Positions 51,403 through 60,735 of a stretch of DNA of 64,000 bases are shown in pieces. Below the pieces are notes generated by a model. The model worked only from the letters and a program-made list of their open reading frames with translations, did no database searches and was not told where the DNA came from. Both the position numbers and the translations under genes were made by a program. The stretch lies in assembly GCF_036997485.1 (NCBI RefSeq), contig NZ_JAWLPU010000003.1, forward strand, positions 186,001-250,000. The letters run 5' to 3'. The number at the start of each line of letters is the position of its first letter. Position 1 is the stretch's first letter. Source of the DNA: Brachyspira pilosicoli (GTDB lineage Bacteria; Spirochaetota; Brachyspiria; Brachyspirales; Brachyspiraceae).

Positions 51403-53274
51403 ATGAAAGAATATAATTCTATAGCTAGTGCATTTTTTGAAACAGTAAAGGAAATGCCTCAAAGTCCTGCTTATAGATATAGAAACAATAATGGTGAAAA
51501 AGTAACTATAGTATATAAAAAATTATATGAAAAAGTAAATGCTATTGCTAAGGCTTTTGATGCAAAGGGGTTAGCAGGAAAAAATGTTGCAATATTTTCA
51601 GAGAATCGTATAGAGTGGTTTATATGTGATATGGCACTTTTGGCTATAGGCTCAGCAGATGTTCCTAGGGGGAATGATTCTACATCTGAAGAATTAAATT
51701 ACATAATAGATCATAGTGATTCATTGGCTGTAATAGTAGAAAATCAGTATGTATTAAATAAAATAGATAGATCTTCCAAAAAAATACAGCTTATACTTGT
51801 TTTAGATAATTCTATTCATGATCCTAAAAATAATATTTATTCATTTAGTAAGTTTTTAGAGTTTGGAGAAGAGGCTTTAAATGGAGATGAAGAGTTTGCT
51901 GTAAAAAAAGCTTCAAAGATAAATAATGATGATACGGCCACTATAATATATACATCAGGTACAACAGGCAAACCTAAAGGCGTAATTCTTACTCATGGTA
52001 ACATTTTGCATAATGTTAGGGTGCTGCCTGATATAATAAAACTTCAAAAGGGAGAGAAACTTTTAACTATTCTTCCAATATGGCATATATATGAAAGAAC
52101 AATTTCTTATGTTACTGCTATTTGTGGATGTTTTACTGCTATTACTAATAAAAGAGATTTGAAGAATGATTTTGTTGAGGAGAAGCCTGATATATTTATA
52201 TCAGTGCCAGCTATTTGGGTTAATATATATAATGGTGTGATGAAAAATATAGACAAAAAGCCTATGGCAGTAAAAATGATGGTTAAATCTTTTATACAAG
52301 GCTCTATTAGATATATAAGAAATTTAAGATACCAAAATAATATGATTTATCTTCTTGGAGATGAAAAGAAAGAAAGCAAAAAGATAGAATATGATATATT
52401 GCCATTAGACCCTATGTGTCATAAGATGGCGCAAAAATTAGTTTATAAAAAGATTAAAGAACTTACAGGAGGCAGACTTCGCTTAACTATATCTGGAGGC
52501 GGAGCTTTGCCTATGTATATAGAAGATTTTATAGAAGCTACTGGAATCAATTTAGTTGTTGGTTGGGGTATTACGGAAACAGCACCTGTAGTAACTTTAA
52601 GGTCTCCTTTTAAAAACTATAGAGGAACTTGCGGAGCACCTGTACCGGAAGTACAAATAGAGGTTAGGGACAAAAATGGAAATATTTGTAAAGACGGGGA
52701 GATGGGAGTATGCTATATTAAAGGTCCTAATATTTTTAAAGAGTATTATAAAGATAAAGAATTAACAGTACAGGCCAAAAAAGATGGTTTCTTTAATTCT
52801 GGAGATTTGGGAGCTTATACACAACAAGGTGAAATAGTGCTTACAGGAAGGGCAAAAGAAACTATAGTTCTTCTAACAGGTGAAAATGTTGAGCCTCAGC
52901 CTATAGAAAATAAGGCTATGGAATCTAAATATATTTCTCAGATAATGCTTGTAGGTCAGGATAAGGCGTCTACTGGTGCTATAGTTGTAATAGATAAAGA
53001 GAATGTTAAAGAGTTCTTGAATAAACATAAAATACATTACAATGAAGATGACATGGAAAACTCTAAAGAGGTTGTTAAACTTATTAAGCATGAATTAAAT
53101 AGATTGGTTAATAGTAAAAATGGTTTTAGACCTTATGAAATTATTTCTAAGCTTATCATAACGAGCAAAGATTTTACTATAGAAAATGGACTTCTCACTC
53201 AATCATTAAAAATAAAGAGACATAAAATAATGGAAGCATATAAAGACCAAATAGAAGAGCTTTACAAAAAATAA
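51403..53274 (+). CDS. Long-chain acyl-CoA synthetase (AMP-forming)
   Basis: The 623-residue protein has the adenylate-forming motif TIIYTSGTTGKPKGVILTHG (about 180), ILPIWHIYERTISYV, GGGALPMYIEDFIEATGI and VGWGITETAPV. FFNSGDLGAYTQQGEIVLTGR and a C-terminal lysine region, NGLLTQSLKIKRHKI, complete it. It activates fatty acids to acyl-CoA or acyl-AMP for membrane lipid use. I place the start at ATG 51403, which has GGGGGAT directly upstream, rather than at the ATG five codons earlier. Single gene closed by the terminator at 53334-53370. Confidence 0.92.
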   Translation: MKEYNSIASAFFETVKEMPQSPAYRYRNNNGEKVTIVYKKLYEKVNAIAKAFDAKGLAGKNVAIFSENRIEWFICDMALLAIGSADVPRGNDSTSEELNYIIDHSDSLAVIVENQYVLNKIDRSSKKIQLILVLDNSIHDPKNNIYSFSKFLEFGEEALNGDEEFAVKKASKINNDDTATIIYTSGTTGKPKGVILTHGNILHNVRVLPDIIKLQKGEKLLTILPIWHIYERTISYVTAICGCFTAITNKRDLKNDFVEEKPDIFISVPAIWVNIYNGVMKNIDKKPMAVKMMVKSFIQGSIRYIRNLRYQNNMIYLLGDEKKESKKIEYDILPLDPMCHKMAQKLVYKKIKELTGGRLRLTISGGGALPMYIEDFIEATGINLVVGWGITETAPVVTLRSPFKNYRGTCGAPVPEVQIEVRDKNGNICKDGEMGVCYIKGPNIFKEYYKDKELTVQAKKDGFFNSGDLGAYTQQGEIVLTGRAKETIVLLTGENVEPQPIENKAMESKYISQIMLVGQDKASTGAIVVIDKENVKEFLNKHKIHYNEDDMENSKEVVKLIKHELNRLVNSKNGFRPYEIISKLIITSKDFTIENGLLTQSLKIKRHKIMEAYKDQIEELYKK

Positions 53275-53333
53275 TATTTTTAAATTGTTAAAACTTGGGT
53301 TATATTTTGTTATATAAAAATACTTGTTAAAAT

Positions 53334-53370
53334 AAAAAGCGAAAGGTTAACTAAACCCCTTCGCTTTTTT
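53334..53370. terminator. Bidirectional terminator between acyl-CoA synthetase and 5'-nucleotidase genes
   Basis: AAAAAGCGAAAGGTT (53334-53348) pairs with AACCCCTTCGCTTTTT (53354-53369) with one unpaired base, flanked by A and T tracts. It separates two converging genes. Confidence 0.8.
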
Positions 53371-53383
53371 TATTATAATAGTT

Positions 53384-55225
53384 TTAATTATTAGGGTATA
53401 TTAATTTATAATCTTTTTTCTTTCCTGCCTCAACATAATCTTCTGGAACAACTTTCCAATTATTAAGCTTTTCAACAGTGATAGCACCGTTTTGTTTTTC
53501 AAACCAATCTATAATATAATATCTCAAATCTTTATCTGTAGCTTTTAATACCAAATCCATGTTCTGCAAAGTTTTTAAATCTATTTTAGCACCTTGTGAT
53601 AAATGACCGCCGCCGCCGCTTCCTCTATAAGAGTTAATAGCTACTTTATATTCTTTATCCAATTCAAAAGGTCTTCCGTCAGTAAAAGATTCTATTGTAA
53701 CTTTTTCACCTTTAGGTTTAGTAACATCAACAGTATAATTAATGCCTCCAACACTTTCATAATTATAAGTAGGTGTAACTGTGTCATAAGAATTATATCT
53801 ATTATTAAATATTAACTCTCCATTTGCATCCTTTTTAAATGCTATTAAGTGGTCATTAATATTAGTCATAGTGTTAAACCATCTGTCATAAGAATATTCC
53901 ATAACATCTTTTATTTGTTTTCCTGTTAATTTCATCACATAGAAGAAATTCTCATAAGGATAAAGACTAAACATATCCCTAACCCTTACAACACCATTAT
54001 TTAAAATAGCATCTTTACTCAAAGGAGCAGCAAAACTAACATCGACATTCTCTCCCAACTCTTCTTTAGCTATAGTAAACTCTAACTTGTGTATAAAACT
54101 TAAAAAATAGCTATCCCCAAACATAGCTTCATCAGAAGTAAGCTTAGTGTTCAAATTACCAATATCACGGCTCACCCAAGTTTGTATAGCTTTTTTAGAA
54201 GAATCAAAATTATCTAAAAACTCTTTATCTGCCTCATACTTTGAAACATCAATTAATTCACCTTTAAATTTAATATCCCAAGCATTGTTAGTGTAAATCA
54301 TGCTCACATCAATAGAAGGTATGAATCTTGCAGCATTAACCCCTCCAAATATAGGTACAACTTTACCGCTTGGACTTTTTACTTCTTTAGTTTTTTGCTT
54401 TGTAGATTCATCGTATCCTAAACCAGACCAACCCTGATGGTCATGACCTACAAGTATAATGTCAAACCCATCAACTTGCTCTGCCACTAATTGACTAGCA
54501 TTCTCATTTTTGAAAGTTTCCTTATCTTCTGTATAATTGGCACCAGCATGGAAAAGCCCTATAACAATATCAGGACTTTCTTTTTCTTTTATGGTTTTTA
54601 TCCATTTTTTTGCCGACTCAACCATATCTTCTACAGCTAATCCTTCGTATAATACTTTTGGAAGTTGTCTATCTATTGCAGGCTCTATCAAACTAAGTAT
54701 TGCTATTTTTACTCCATTTTTCTCTATTATAGTATAAGGTTTAAAATATGGATTTTTTGTTTTTTCATCTACCAAGTTAGCACAAATTAAAGGAGCTTTT
54801 ATCTCTTTAACTATTTTATCATAAACATTATGCCCAGCCTCAACATCATGATTGCCCACTCCCACAGCATCATAATTCATATAGTTAAGCACTTCAGCCC
54901 ATATATGAGGCTCATTAGTGGCAACAAAGTTATAATAATAAACCGTAGGCTGCCCTTGAAGAGAATCTCCATTATCTAACAGTAATATAGTTTTACCTTC
55001 ATCTTTTAATTTTTTAATATATGTGCTTACCTGTGCCATAGAAGTATTTTCTTCTTTATCTGTAATAAAGTTATAAGGAAAAATCATTCCATGTATATCT
55101 GTAGTTTGAACTATTGTAAAATTAATTTCTCCTTCAGGATAAAGTCTTTTAGAATTATTAGAATTATTGCAAGATGTTAAGATTAATAATGAAATAATTG
55201 CCATTATAATATATTCTTTTTTCAT
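53384..55225 (-). CDS. 5'-nucleotidase / 2',3'-cyclic-nucleotide phosphodiesterase lipoprotein
   Basis: From the ATG at 55225 (GGAG six bases upstream) the protein has 613 residues. It has a lipoprotein signal with LTSC at about 16-19. The metallophosphatase domain has TTDIHGMIFPYNF, LLDNGDSLQGQPTVYYY, VGNHDVEAGHNVY, FHAGANY and LVGHDHQGW. The C-terminal nucleotidase domain includes YPYENFFYVMKLTGKQIKDV and NSYRGSGGGGHLSQGA. It hydrolyses nucleotides at the cell surface or in the periplasm for salvage. Signal and family length fit well. Confidence 0.93.
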   Translation of the reverse strand: MKKEYIIMAIISLLILTSCNNSNNSKRLYPEGEINFTIVQTTDIHGMIFPYNFITDKEENTSMAQVSTYIKKLKDEGKTILLLDNGDSLQGQPTVYYYNFVATNEPHIWAEVLNYMNYDAVGVGNHDVEAGHNVYDKIVKEIKAPLICANLVDEKTKNPYFKPYTIIEKNGVKIAILSLIEPAIDRQLPKVLYEGLAVEDMVESAKKWIKTIKEKESPDIVIGLFHAGANYTEDKETFKNENASQLVAEQVDGFDIILVGHDHQGWSGLGYDESTKQKTKEVKSPSGKVVPIFGGVNAARFIPSIDVSMIYTNNAWDIKFKGELIDVSKYEADKEFLDNFDSSKKAIQTWVSRDIGNLNTKLTSDEAMFGDSYFLSFIHKLEFTIAKEELGENVDVSFAAPLSKDAILNNGVVRVRDMFSLYPYENFFYVMKLTGKQIKDVMEYSYDRWFNTMTNINDHLIAFKKDANGELIFNNRYNSYDTVTPTYNYESVGGINYTVDVTKPKGEKVTIESFTDGRPFELDKEYKVAINSYRGSGGGGHLSQGAKIDLKTLQNMDLVLKATDKDLRYYIIDWFEKQNGAITVEKLNNWKVVPEDYVEAGKKKDYKLIYPNN

Positions 55226-55306
55226 TGAAAGCTCCATGTTGTTATTCTAATATATAAGTATAGTGAAAAAAAAGAATATATCTATTTTATTTTTAACAAA
55301 TTATAA

Positions 55307-56239
55307 TTATTTTGTAAAACCTTTGGTGTCATCATAAAGCTCTATATATTTTTTTATGCCTTTTGCTGCGGCTTTTACCATTTTTAGCCTTGTTTCTTTA
55401 TTTTTCAAAAATTTAGCATCATCGGCATTTGTGATAAATCCAACTTCTATAAGCGTAGATGGCATTATTGCACCTTTCAAAACATAAAATAATGCATTTT
55501 GCACAGGCTTGGTTCTTTTTGCTACACCGGATACCTTATGTACTTCATCAGTAATAGACTCTGCTAACATTCTGCTTTCTTTTTGATACTGTTCTATTAA
55601 CATGTAATTATGAGTAACTTGTGATGAATAGTCTTCGTATTTAGCAGAATCTATTTTATCAAATTTCACCAAAGCATCATTTTCAAACATAGATACAGCT
55701 CTCGCATACTCGCTTGATTCCTGAGCACTTACAAAATATGCCTCAAACCCCTTAGCACTAGAACTTAATGAAGCATTGGCATGCACACTTATCAATAATG
55801 CATTATTTGCTTTTTCTGTGTTTATTTTTGCTGCAGTATTTGCTATTTCAAAACGCTCTGCAAGAGTAGGGTAGGAATCATTTGTTCTTGTTAATACTAT
55901 CTTTACATTTGGCAGTATACTTTCCAATTCTTTTTTAAGCTCTAAAGAAAATGATAAAACTATATCTTTTTCATATATTTTTCCAACACCAATAGAACCG
56001 GGATCTCTTCCGCCATGCCCTGGGTCTATTATAATTGTTGTAATGCCTTTAGAATCAAATTTGCTCTTTGCTGGATTAAAAGCATTTTTTAATTCCTCTG
56101 CTGTAATATTTAAATTGTTTAATTTTATTTTATCATTATTCTGAGAATATAAAAAGCAAGTATTAAATAGAGCTAATACCAAAAATAATATTATTCTTCT
56201 TTTATTTCCTCTGAATGACCACAATCTTCCTTGATACAA
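55307..56239 (-). CDS. N-acetylmuramoyl-L-alanine amidase (AmiC-like)
   Basis: The 310-residue protein has a signal sequence (RRIILFLVLALFNTCFLYSQ). Its Amidase_3 domain has TTIIIDPGHGGRDPGSIG (metal His), the metal-binding region SFSLELKKEL, LLISVHANASLSSSAKGFE and PSTLIEVGFITNADDAKFL (catalytic Glu). It cuts the peptide from muramic acid, as needed for cell separation. The first ATG (56239) lies inside topA, overlapping it by 49 bases, so it may be translated by coupling. An internal TTG at codon 6 with AAGGA upstream is another candidate. Confidence 0.88.
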   Translation of the reverse strand: MYQGRLWSFRGNKRRIILFLVLALFNTCFLYSQNNDKIKLNNLNITAEELKNAFNPAKSKFDSKGITTIIIDPGHGGRDPGSIGVGKIYEKDIVLSFSLELKKELESILPNVKIVLTRTNDSYPTLAERFEIANTAAKINTEKANNALLISVHANASLSSSAKGFEAYFVSAQESSEYARAVSMFENDALVKFDKIDSAKYEDYSSQVTHNYMLIEQYQKESRMLAESITDEVHKVSGVAKRTKPVQNALFYVLKGAIMPSTLIEVGFITNADDAKFLKNKETRLKMVKAAAKGIKKYIELYDDTKGFTK

Positions 56240-58296
56240 ACTTTAAACAATCCTTTGTTTTTAATATTCTTCTCTACCATAAGCCCATTACATTTAGGAC
56301 AAGGCTCAAGCAAAGGTTTATCCCAACTTACAAAATCGCATTTAGGATAATTGGAACAACCATAAAACTCTCTTCCTCTCTTAGAACGCTTTAATGTAAT
56401 ATCGCCTCCGCATTTAGGACAAATACCAAAAGATATACCCTTAGTATTCTTACATTCAGGAAAACCAGAACAAGCAATAAAATATCCGTATCTTCCCAAG
56501 CGTTTAATCATCTTCTTGCCGCATTTCTCACATACAAAATCAGTTTCTTCATTAAAGAAATCTTTCATATTGTGAATATTTTCTGTGGCAGTTTTGAGCG
56601 TATCCAAAAAATGAGGATAGAACTCTTTTAATATATTATTCCATTCAACATTATCGTCTTCTATTTTATCAAGTTTACTTTCCATATCGGCAGTAAAATT
56701 AATATTGACAAGTTCTGGGAAATTTTCACTTATAAGTTCATTGACAAGTTTTCCAAGTTCTGTAGGTACAAGCTGTTTACCTTTTCTCTGTACATAATGC
56801 CTTGATATAATTGTTTTTATTGTAGGAGCATAAGTAGAAGGTCTTCCTATACCGGATTCTTCAAGTATTTTTACTAATGAAGCATCTGTGTATCTTGGAG
56901 GAGGTGTTGTAAAGTGCTGCTGAGGATTATGCTCTACAAAATCACATACTTCACCATTAGATAAACTTGGCATTTTTGAAGCTTTTTCTTTATCTTCTTT
57001 GTCTATAGTAAGCACTTTCATAAATCCGTCAAACTCTATTTTTGATGAGGAAACAGCAAACTCGCAATCGCCTGCCACAATTACTGCTCTTGTATTTTTC
57101 ATTTTTGCAGGAAGCATTTGTGAAGAAACAAATCTCTCCCATATAAGTTTATAAAGTTTATACTGTTCAGGTTTTAAATATTCTTTAATGCTATCTGGTG
57201 TTAAAAACACATTAGTAGGTCTTATAGCTTCGTGAGCATCTTGTGCATTCTTTTTAACAGAATAATTTGGAGGCTCTGGAGGTAAGTAATTGCTTCCATA
57301 TTCCTTTTGTATAAAATCTCTCGCCTGCTCTTGTGCTACTGGAGATATTCTCACACTATCAGTACGCATATATGTTATAAGTCCTGTAGCCTCTCCTGCT
57401 ATAGATACTCCTTCATAGAGTGTTTGTGCTATTTGCATTGTCTTTGATGAGTTGTAGCCTAAAGATGTGCTTGCTGCCTGCTGCAATTTACTTGTAGTGT
57501 ATGGAGCTGTTGGGTTTCTTAATCTGTCTTTTATCTCTATACTTGATACTGTGTAGGTTTTATCTTTTAAATGCTCCATTATAGCATCAACATCTTCTTT
57601 TGTTTTTAAATCAGGTTTTTCACCTTTATATTTTTGAAGTTCTGCTAAAAACTCTTTATTTTTATGTTTTAAAAATACTCCGAAAGTCCAATATTCTACA
57701 GGAACAAATGTTTCTATTTCATCTTCTCTGTTACAAATTATAAGCAAAGCAACATTTTGAACCCTTCCAGCAGAAAGACCTCTTTTTATCTTCTCCCAAA
57801 GCAGAGGACTTAAATTATAACCAATAAGTCTGTCTAATACTCTTCTTGCTTTTTGGGCATTTACTTTTGCTATGTCTATGTCTCTTGGTTTATCAATGGC
57901 TTCTTTAAGTGCATCTTTTGTAATTTCGTGAAAAACTATTCTCTTTATAGGTACAGCAGAATTGACACTTCTTATTTTGTTTCCTATGTGCCAAGCTATA
58001 CTTTCTCCTTCCCTATCATCATCGGCTGCTAATAACACCTCTTCAGATTTCTTTGCCTCTTTTTTAAGCTCATTTAATATTTTAGCTCTTCCTCTTATTG
58101 TTATATATTCCGGCTCAAAACCATTGTCTACATCTATAGCTAATCTGCTTCTTGGCAAATCTATTAAATGCCCCATTGATGATAATACTACATAATCTGA
58201 CCCTAAATATCTATTTATAGTCTTTGCCTTAGCTGGAGACTCAACTATTACTAATTTCTTTTTAGTAGTTTTCTTTTCTTTAGTTTTTGTAGCCAT
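56191..58296 (-). CDS. topA: DNA topoisomerase I (type IA)
   Basis: This 701-residue enzyme starts with a Lys-rich tail and the Toprim domain (KLVIVESPAKAKTINRYLG; ADDDREGESIAWHI). The active-site Tyr lies in GLITYMRTDSVRIS. It also has HEAIRPTNV and SGIGRPSTYAPTIKTI. Three C-terminal zinc-finger domains follow: CEKCGKKM, CPKCGGDITL and CPKCNGLMVEKN, each closed by a second Cys pair. It relaxes negative supercoils. It starts 19 bases after dprA and overlaps the amidase gene. Confidence 0.98.
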   Translation of the reverse strand: MATKTKEKKTTKKKLVIVESPAKAKTINRYLGSDYVVLSSMGHLIDLPRSRLAIDVDNGFEPEYITIRGRAKILNELKKEAKKSEEVLLAADDDREGESIAWHIGNKIRSVNSAVPIKRIVFHEITKDALKEAIDKPRDIDIAKVNAQKARRVLDRLIGYNLSPLLWEKIKRGLSAGRVQNVALLIICNREDEIETFVPVEYWTFGVFLKHKNKEFLAELQKYKGEKPDLKTKEDVDAIMEHLKDKTYTVSSIEIKDRLRNPTAPYTTSKLQQAASTSLGYNSSKTMQIAQTLYEGVSIAGEATGLITYMRTDSVRISPVAQEQARDFIQKEYGSNYLPPEPPNYSVKKNAQDAHEAIRPTNVFLTPDSIKEYLKPEQYKLYKLIWERFVSSQMLPAKMKNTRAVIVAGDCEFAVSSSKIEFDGFMKVLTIDKEDKEKASKMPSLSNGEVCDFVEHNPQQHFTTPPPRYTDASLVKILEESGIGRPSTYAPTIKTIISRHYVQRKGKQLVPTELGKLVNELISENFPELVNINFTADMESKLDKIEDDNVEWNNILKEFYPHFLDTLKTATENIHNMKDFFNEETDFVCEKCGKKMIKRLGRYGYFIACSGFPECKNTKGISFGICPKCGGDITLKRSKRGREFYGCSNYPKCDFVSWDKPLLEPCPKCNGLMVEKNIKNKGLFKVCIKEDCGHSEEIKEE

Positions 58297-58314
58297 TTTT
58301 TATATCCTTAATTT

Positions 58315-59553
58315 TTATTTCTCTATACTATAATATTTTCCAGATAATTGCTTTATAAAACCATTAATCTCTAATTGCATAAGTAAAGATGTAACACTTT
58401 GAGTCTTCATATTGGTTTTTTCTATTATATCGTCTATATGTATTTTTTCAACTTTACTTATTATATCATAAATAAAAGCTTCGTCATCTTGTAAGTTTTG
58501 TTTTATAACAACATCTTTTACTTTATTATTATTTTGCTTTTTATTTTGTTTCTCTTTTTTATTATCTTGAACTTTATTATTTTTTTTAATGTCATTAACT
58601 TCTGTATTTTTATTAATATTGCCGCCTTCAAAATATTTAAGCTTCATTTTAACATAATTTTCATCATTAGAAAATATATCATCAAAATCTTCTAATATGT
58701 CTAATATATTATATGCTATTTTAGCACCGTCTTTATAAAGTTTATGATTACCGTAATATTCTTTTAATTTTTCATCGTACGGAGCTATATAAACATCTCT
58801 TCCTTGATTGAGTGCAAAGTCTACTGTTATTAAAGCCCCCGATTTGCTGGATGCCTCAACCATAACAACAGCATAAGAAAGCCCTGATATTATTCTGTTT
58901 CTTCTTGGGAAGTTTGTTTTATCTGGTTTTCTTCCTACTTCAAACTCACTTATTATAAGCCCTTTTTCTATTAATTTGTTATAAACTTTTAAATTCTCAG
59001 AAGGATAAACATTGTCTATTCCGCACCCTAAAACTGCCACAGTGTTTGCCCCAGAACTTATAGCTCCAATATGTGCTTCTTTGTCCACTCCCTTAGCCAT
59101 ACCGGATACCACAGAAATATTTAATGCAGATAATTTTGAAGATATATCAAAAGCATATTTAGAGCTTTTATCTGTTGGAAATCTTGTGCCTACCACTGCT
59201 ATAGAGTTTCTTCTTAACTTTTTTAAATCTCCTTTATAATAAAGTATATACGGAGGATTATCTATTTGCTTTAAGTTAAATGGATAATCTTCATCAAATA
59301 AACTTAATATGCCAATGCCATGAGTTTTTGATTTTTCTATTATGTCGTTGGCTTTGTCTAATATTTCATTTTTATTAAAATTGCCTATTTGTGATTTGAA
59401 CTTTTTTTCTAATAGAGATTTTATATTTTCTTCTTTATCTTCAAAAATATTTTCTACAGAGTCATAATGATTAATAAGCTCGGATATTCTTTTGTCGCCT
59501 ACTTTGTCAATCTGATTTAAGGCTATTAGATATGTATTTTTATCACTATGCAT
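58315..59553 (-). CDS. dprA: DNA-processing protein DprA
   Basis: The 412-residue protein has an N-terminal SAM-like region (IALNQIDKVGDKRISELINH). The Rossmann core has AVVGTRFPTDKSSKYAFDIS, VSGMAKGVDKEAHIGAISS, AVLGCGIDNVYPSENL and FPRRNRIISGLSYAVVMVEA. A Lys/Asn-rich low-complexity linker (about 310-345) leads to a C-terminal winged helix (DIISKVEKIHIDDIIEKT). DprA loads RecA onto incoming single-stranded DNA. It is the first enzyme gene in a dprA-topA-amidase run. Confidence 0.95.
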   Translation of the reverse strand: MHSDKNTYLIALNQIDKVGDKRISELINHYDSVENIFEDKEENIKSLLEKKFKSQIGNFNKNEILDKANDIIEKSKTHGIGILSLFDEDYPFNLKQIDNPPYILYYKGDLKKLRRNSIAVVGTRFPTDKSSKYAFDISSKLSALNISVVSGMAKGVDKEAHIGAISSGANTVAVLGCGIDNVYPSENLKVYNKLIEKGLIISEFEVGRKPDKTNFPRRNRIISGLSYAVVMVEASSKSGALITVDFALNQGRDVYIAPYDEKLKEYYGNHKLYKDGAKIAYNILDILEDFDDIFSNDENYVKMKLKYFEGGNINKNTEVNDIKKNNKVQDNKKEKQNKKQNNNKVKDVVIKQNLQDDEAFIYDIISKVEKIHIDDIIEKTNMKTQSVTSLLMQLEINGFIKQLSGKYYSIEK

Positions 59554-59579
59554 TTTAACTTGTTCTCCGTAAACCTACT

Positions 59580-60290
59580 CTAATTCATTTGATTAATTAT
59601 TTGATTTATGTTGTTTAAGGCCGTTTGTTTTACGTTGTTTTCTTTTGCTAAAGACACTATTTTTCTATAGGCTTCAATAGACTCTTTGCCGTTTCCCAAA
59701 CTGTATTGTATGCGTGCGAGTATGAACAAATAATCTATATTATTAGGGTCAGTTTCAAGAGATTTATTTATTAACTCTAATGCTTCTTCATAGTAGTTTT
59801 GCTGTATGCCTCTAAGCGATGATAGTGCTGCGTAGTAGTTAGGGTTGTTTGGGTCTTTATTTATGGCGAACTGTATATTATTTTCGGCACGGGCTAAAAA
59901 GTTAGTTTTTTGTGTTTCTGTGTCGGCACTTTCTGCGAGGTTAGCATAAGATAAGCCTAAACCATAACGCAAGTATGGGCTGTTTGGGAGAATTTTTAGA
60001 GCTTCTATAAAATATTTTGCAGAGTAGGCATATTGTTTTTTTGCGAGGCTTCTTTCTGCTAACACTCTATATACTGCCCCTAATCTGTCTTGGGCATAAA
60101 TTTTTTGATTGATGATGTCGTTGTAAGTGTCTGTAACATCGAGAAGGGCTTTATCATCATCAGCATTTTTCCCTTTCTCGTAGAGATTGTATGCACGGTT
60201 TAGATTAAATCTGTTTTTAAATACTTGATTGCAAGACATCAAAAAAAAGCAAGCGAAAATAAGCAATGATATTTTAAAAAATTTTTTCAT
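59580..60290 (-). CDS. TPR-repeat lipoprotein
   Basis: From ATG 60290 (GAGGG about 8 bases before it) the protein has 236 residues. A lipoprotein signal ends in LMSC at about 16-19. TPR helices follow across the body, for example AKYFIEALKILPNSPYLRYG, NNIQFAINKDPNNPNYYAAL, EALELINKSLETDPNNIDYL and SIEAYRKIVSLAKEN. It likely acts as a protein-assembly scaffold in the envelope. An in-frame GTG at 60305 is a less likely start. It lies 26 bases before dprA, so the two may be co-transcribed. Confidence 0.8.
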   Translation of the reverse strand: MKKFFKISLLIFACFFLMSCNQVFKNRFNLNRAYNLYEKGKNADDDKALLDVTDTYNDIINQKIYAQDRLGAVYRVLAERSLAKKQYAYSAKYFIEALKILPNSPYLRYGLGLSYANLAESADTETQKTNFLARAENNIQFAINKDPNNPNYYAALSSLRGIQQNYYEEALELINKSLETDPNNIDYLFILARIQYSLGNGKESIEAYRKIVSLAKENNVKQTALNNINQIINQMN

Positions 60291-60735
60291 ACTAAAAACC
60301 CTCACATAAGGAAATATACTATATTATATAAAAAAGTAAAGAATTAATTAGGAAAAGGGTTGCCAAAAAAAGCGAAAGATTTATAATTATGTTACTTATA
60401 CAATAAACTAAAAATCTTCTTAATTAGATAATATTGTTTATGATATAAAATAATATGCTAAAGAAATGAATAAAACTATGTAATTTTAATTTTTATTTAA
60501 GTTTTATCCGAAATTTAAGGAAATTCAAAAAAATTCAAGTAAATAAATTGTAAATTCTACTTGACTTTGATTGTTTATTTAATATATTGTATATATAGAG
60601 TGCAAAAAAGTTCTCTATAATATGTTCTTTTGGAAATAATAAATTGCTTTAAAAAAACTTTGCTGGAAGAAAAGTTGAAGGCAATTTTTATTTTAAATAA
60701 ATAAGCAAAAAAAAATTTTATATAAGGAGATTTAT
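60291..60735. other. Promoter and long leader region before the first sialidase-like gene
   Basis: The 445-base gap separates divergent genes. Its left part (60306-60530) is AT-rich with no clear features. Its right part holds the promoter at 60561-60588, then a leader of about 140 bases. In the leader AAATTGC (60641-60647) can pair with GCAATTT (60681-60687), and AACTTT (60656-60661) with AAAGTT (60671-60676), giving a nested hairpin. Confidence 0.5.
60535..60588 (+). promoter_or_regulatory. Promoter of the first sialidase-like gene with overlapping inverted repeat
   Basis: TTGACT (60561-60566), a 16-base spacer and TATATT (60583-60588). The inverted repeat TCAAGTA (60535-60541) / TACTTGA (60558-60564) overlaps the -35 box and could be a regulator site. 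Confidence 0.5.
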
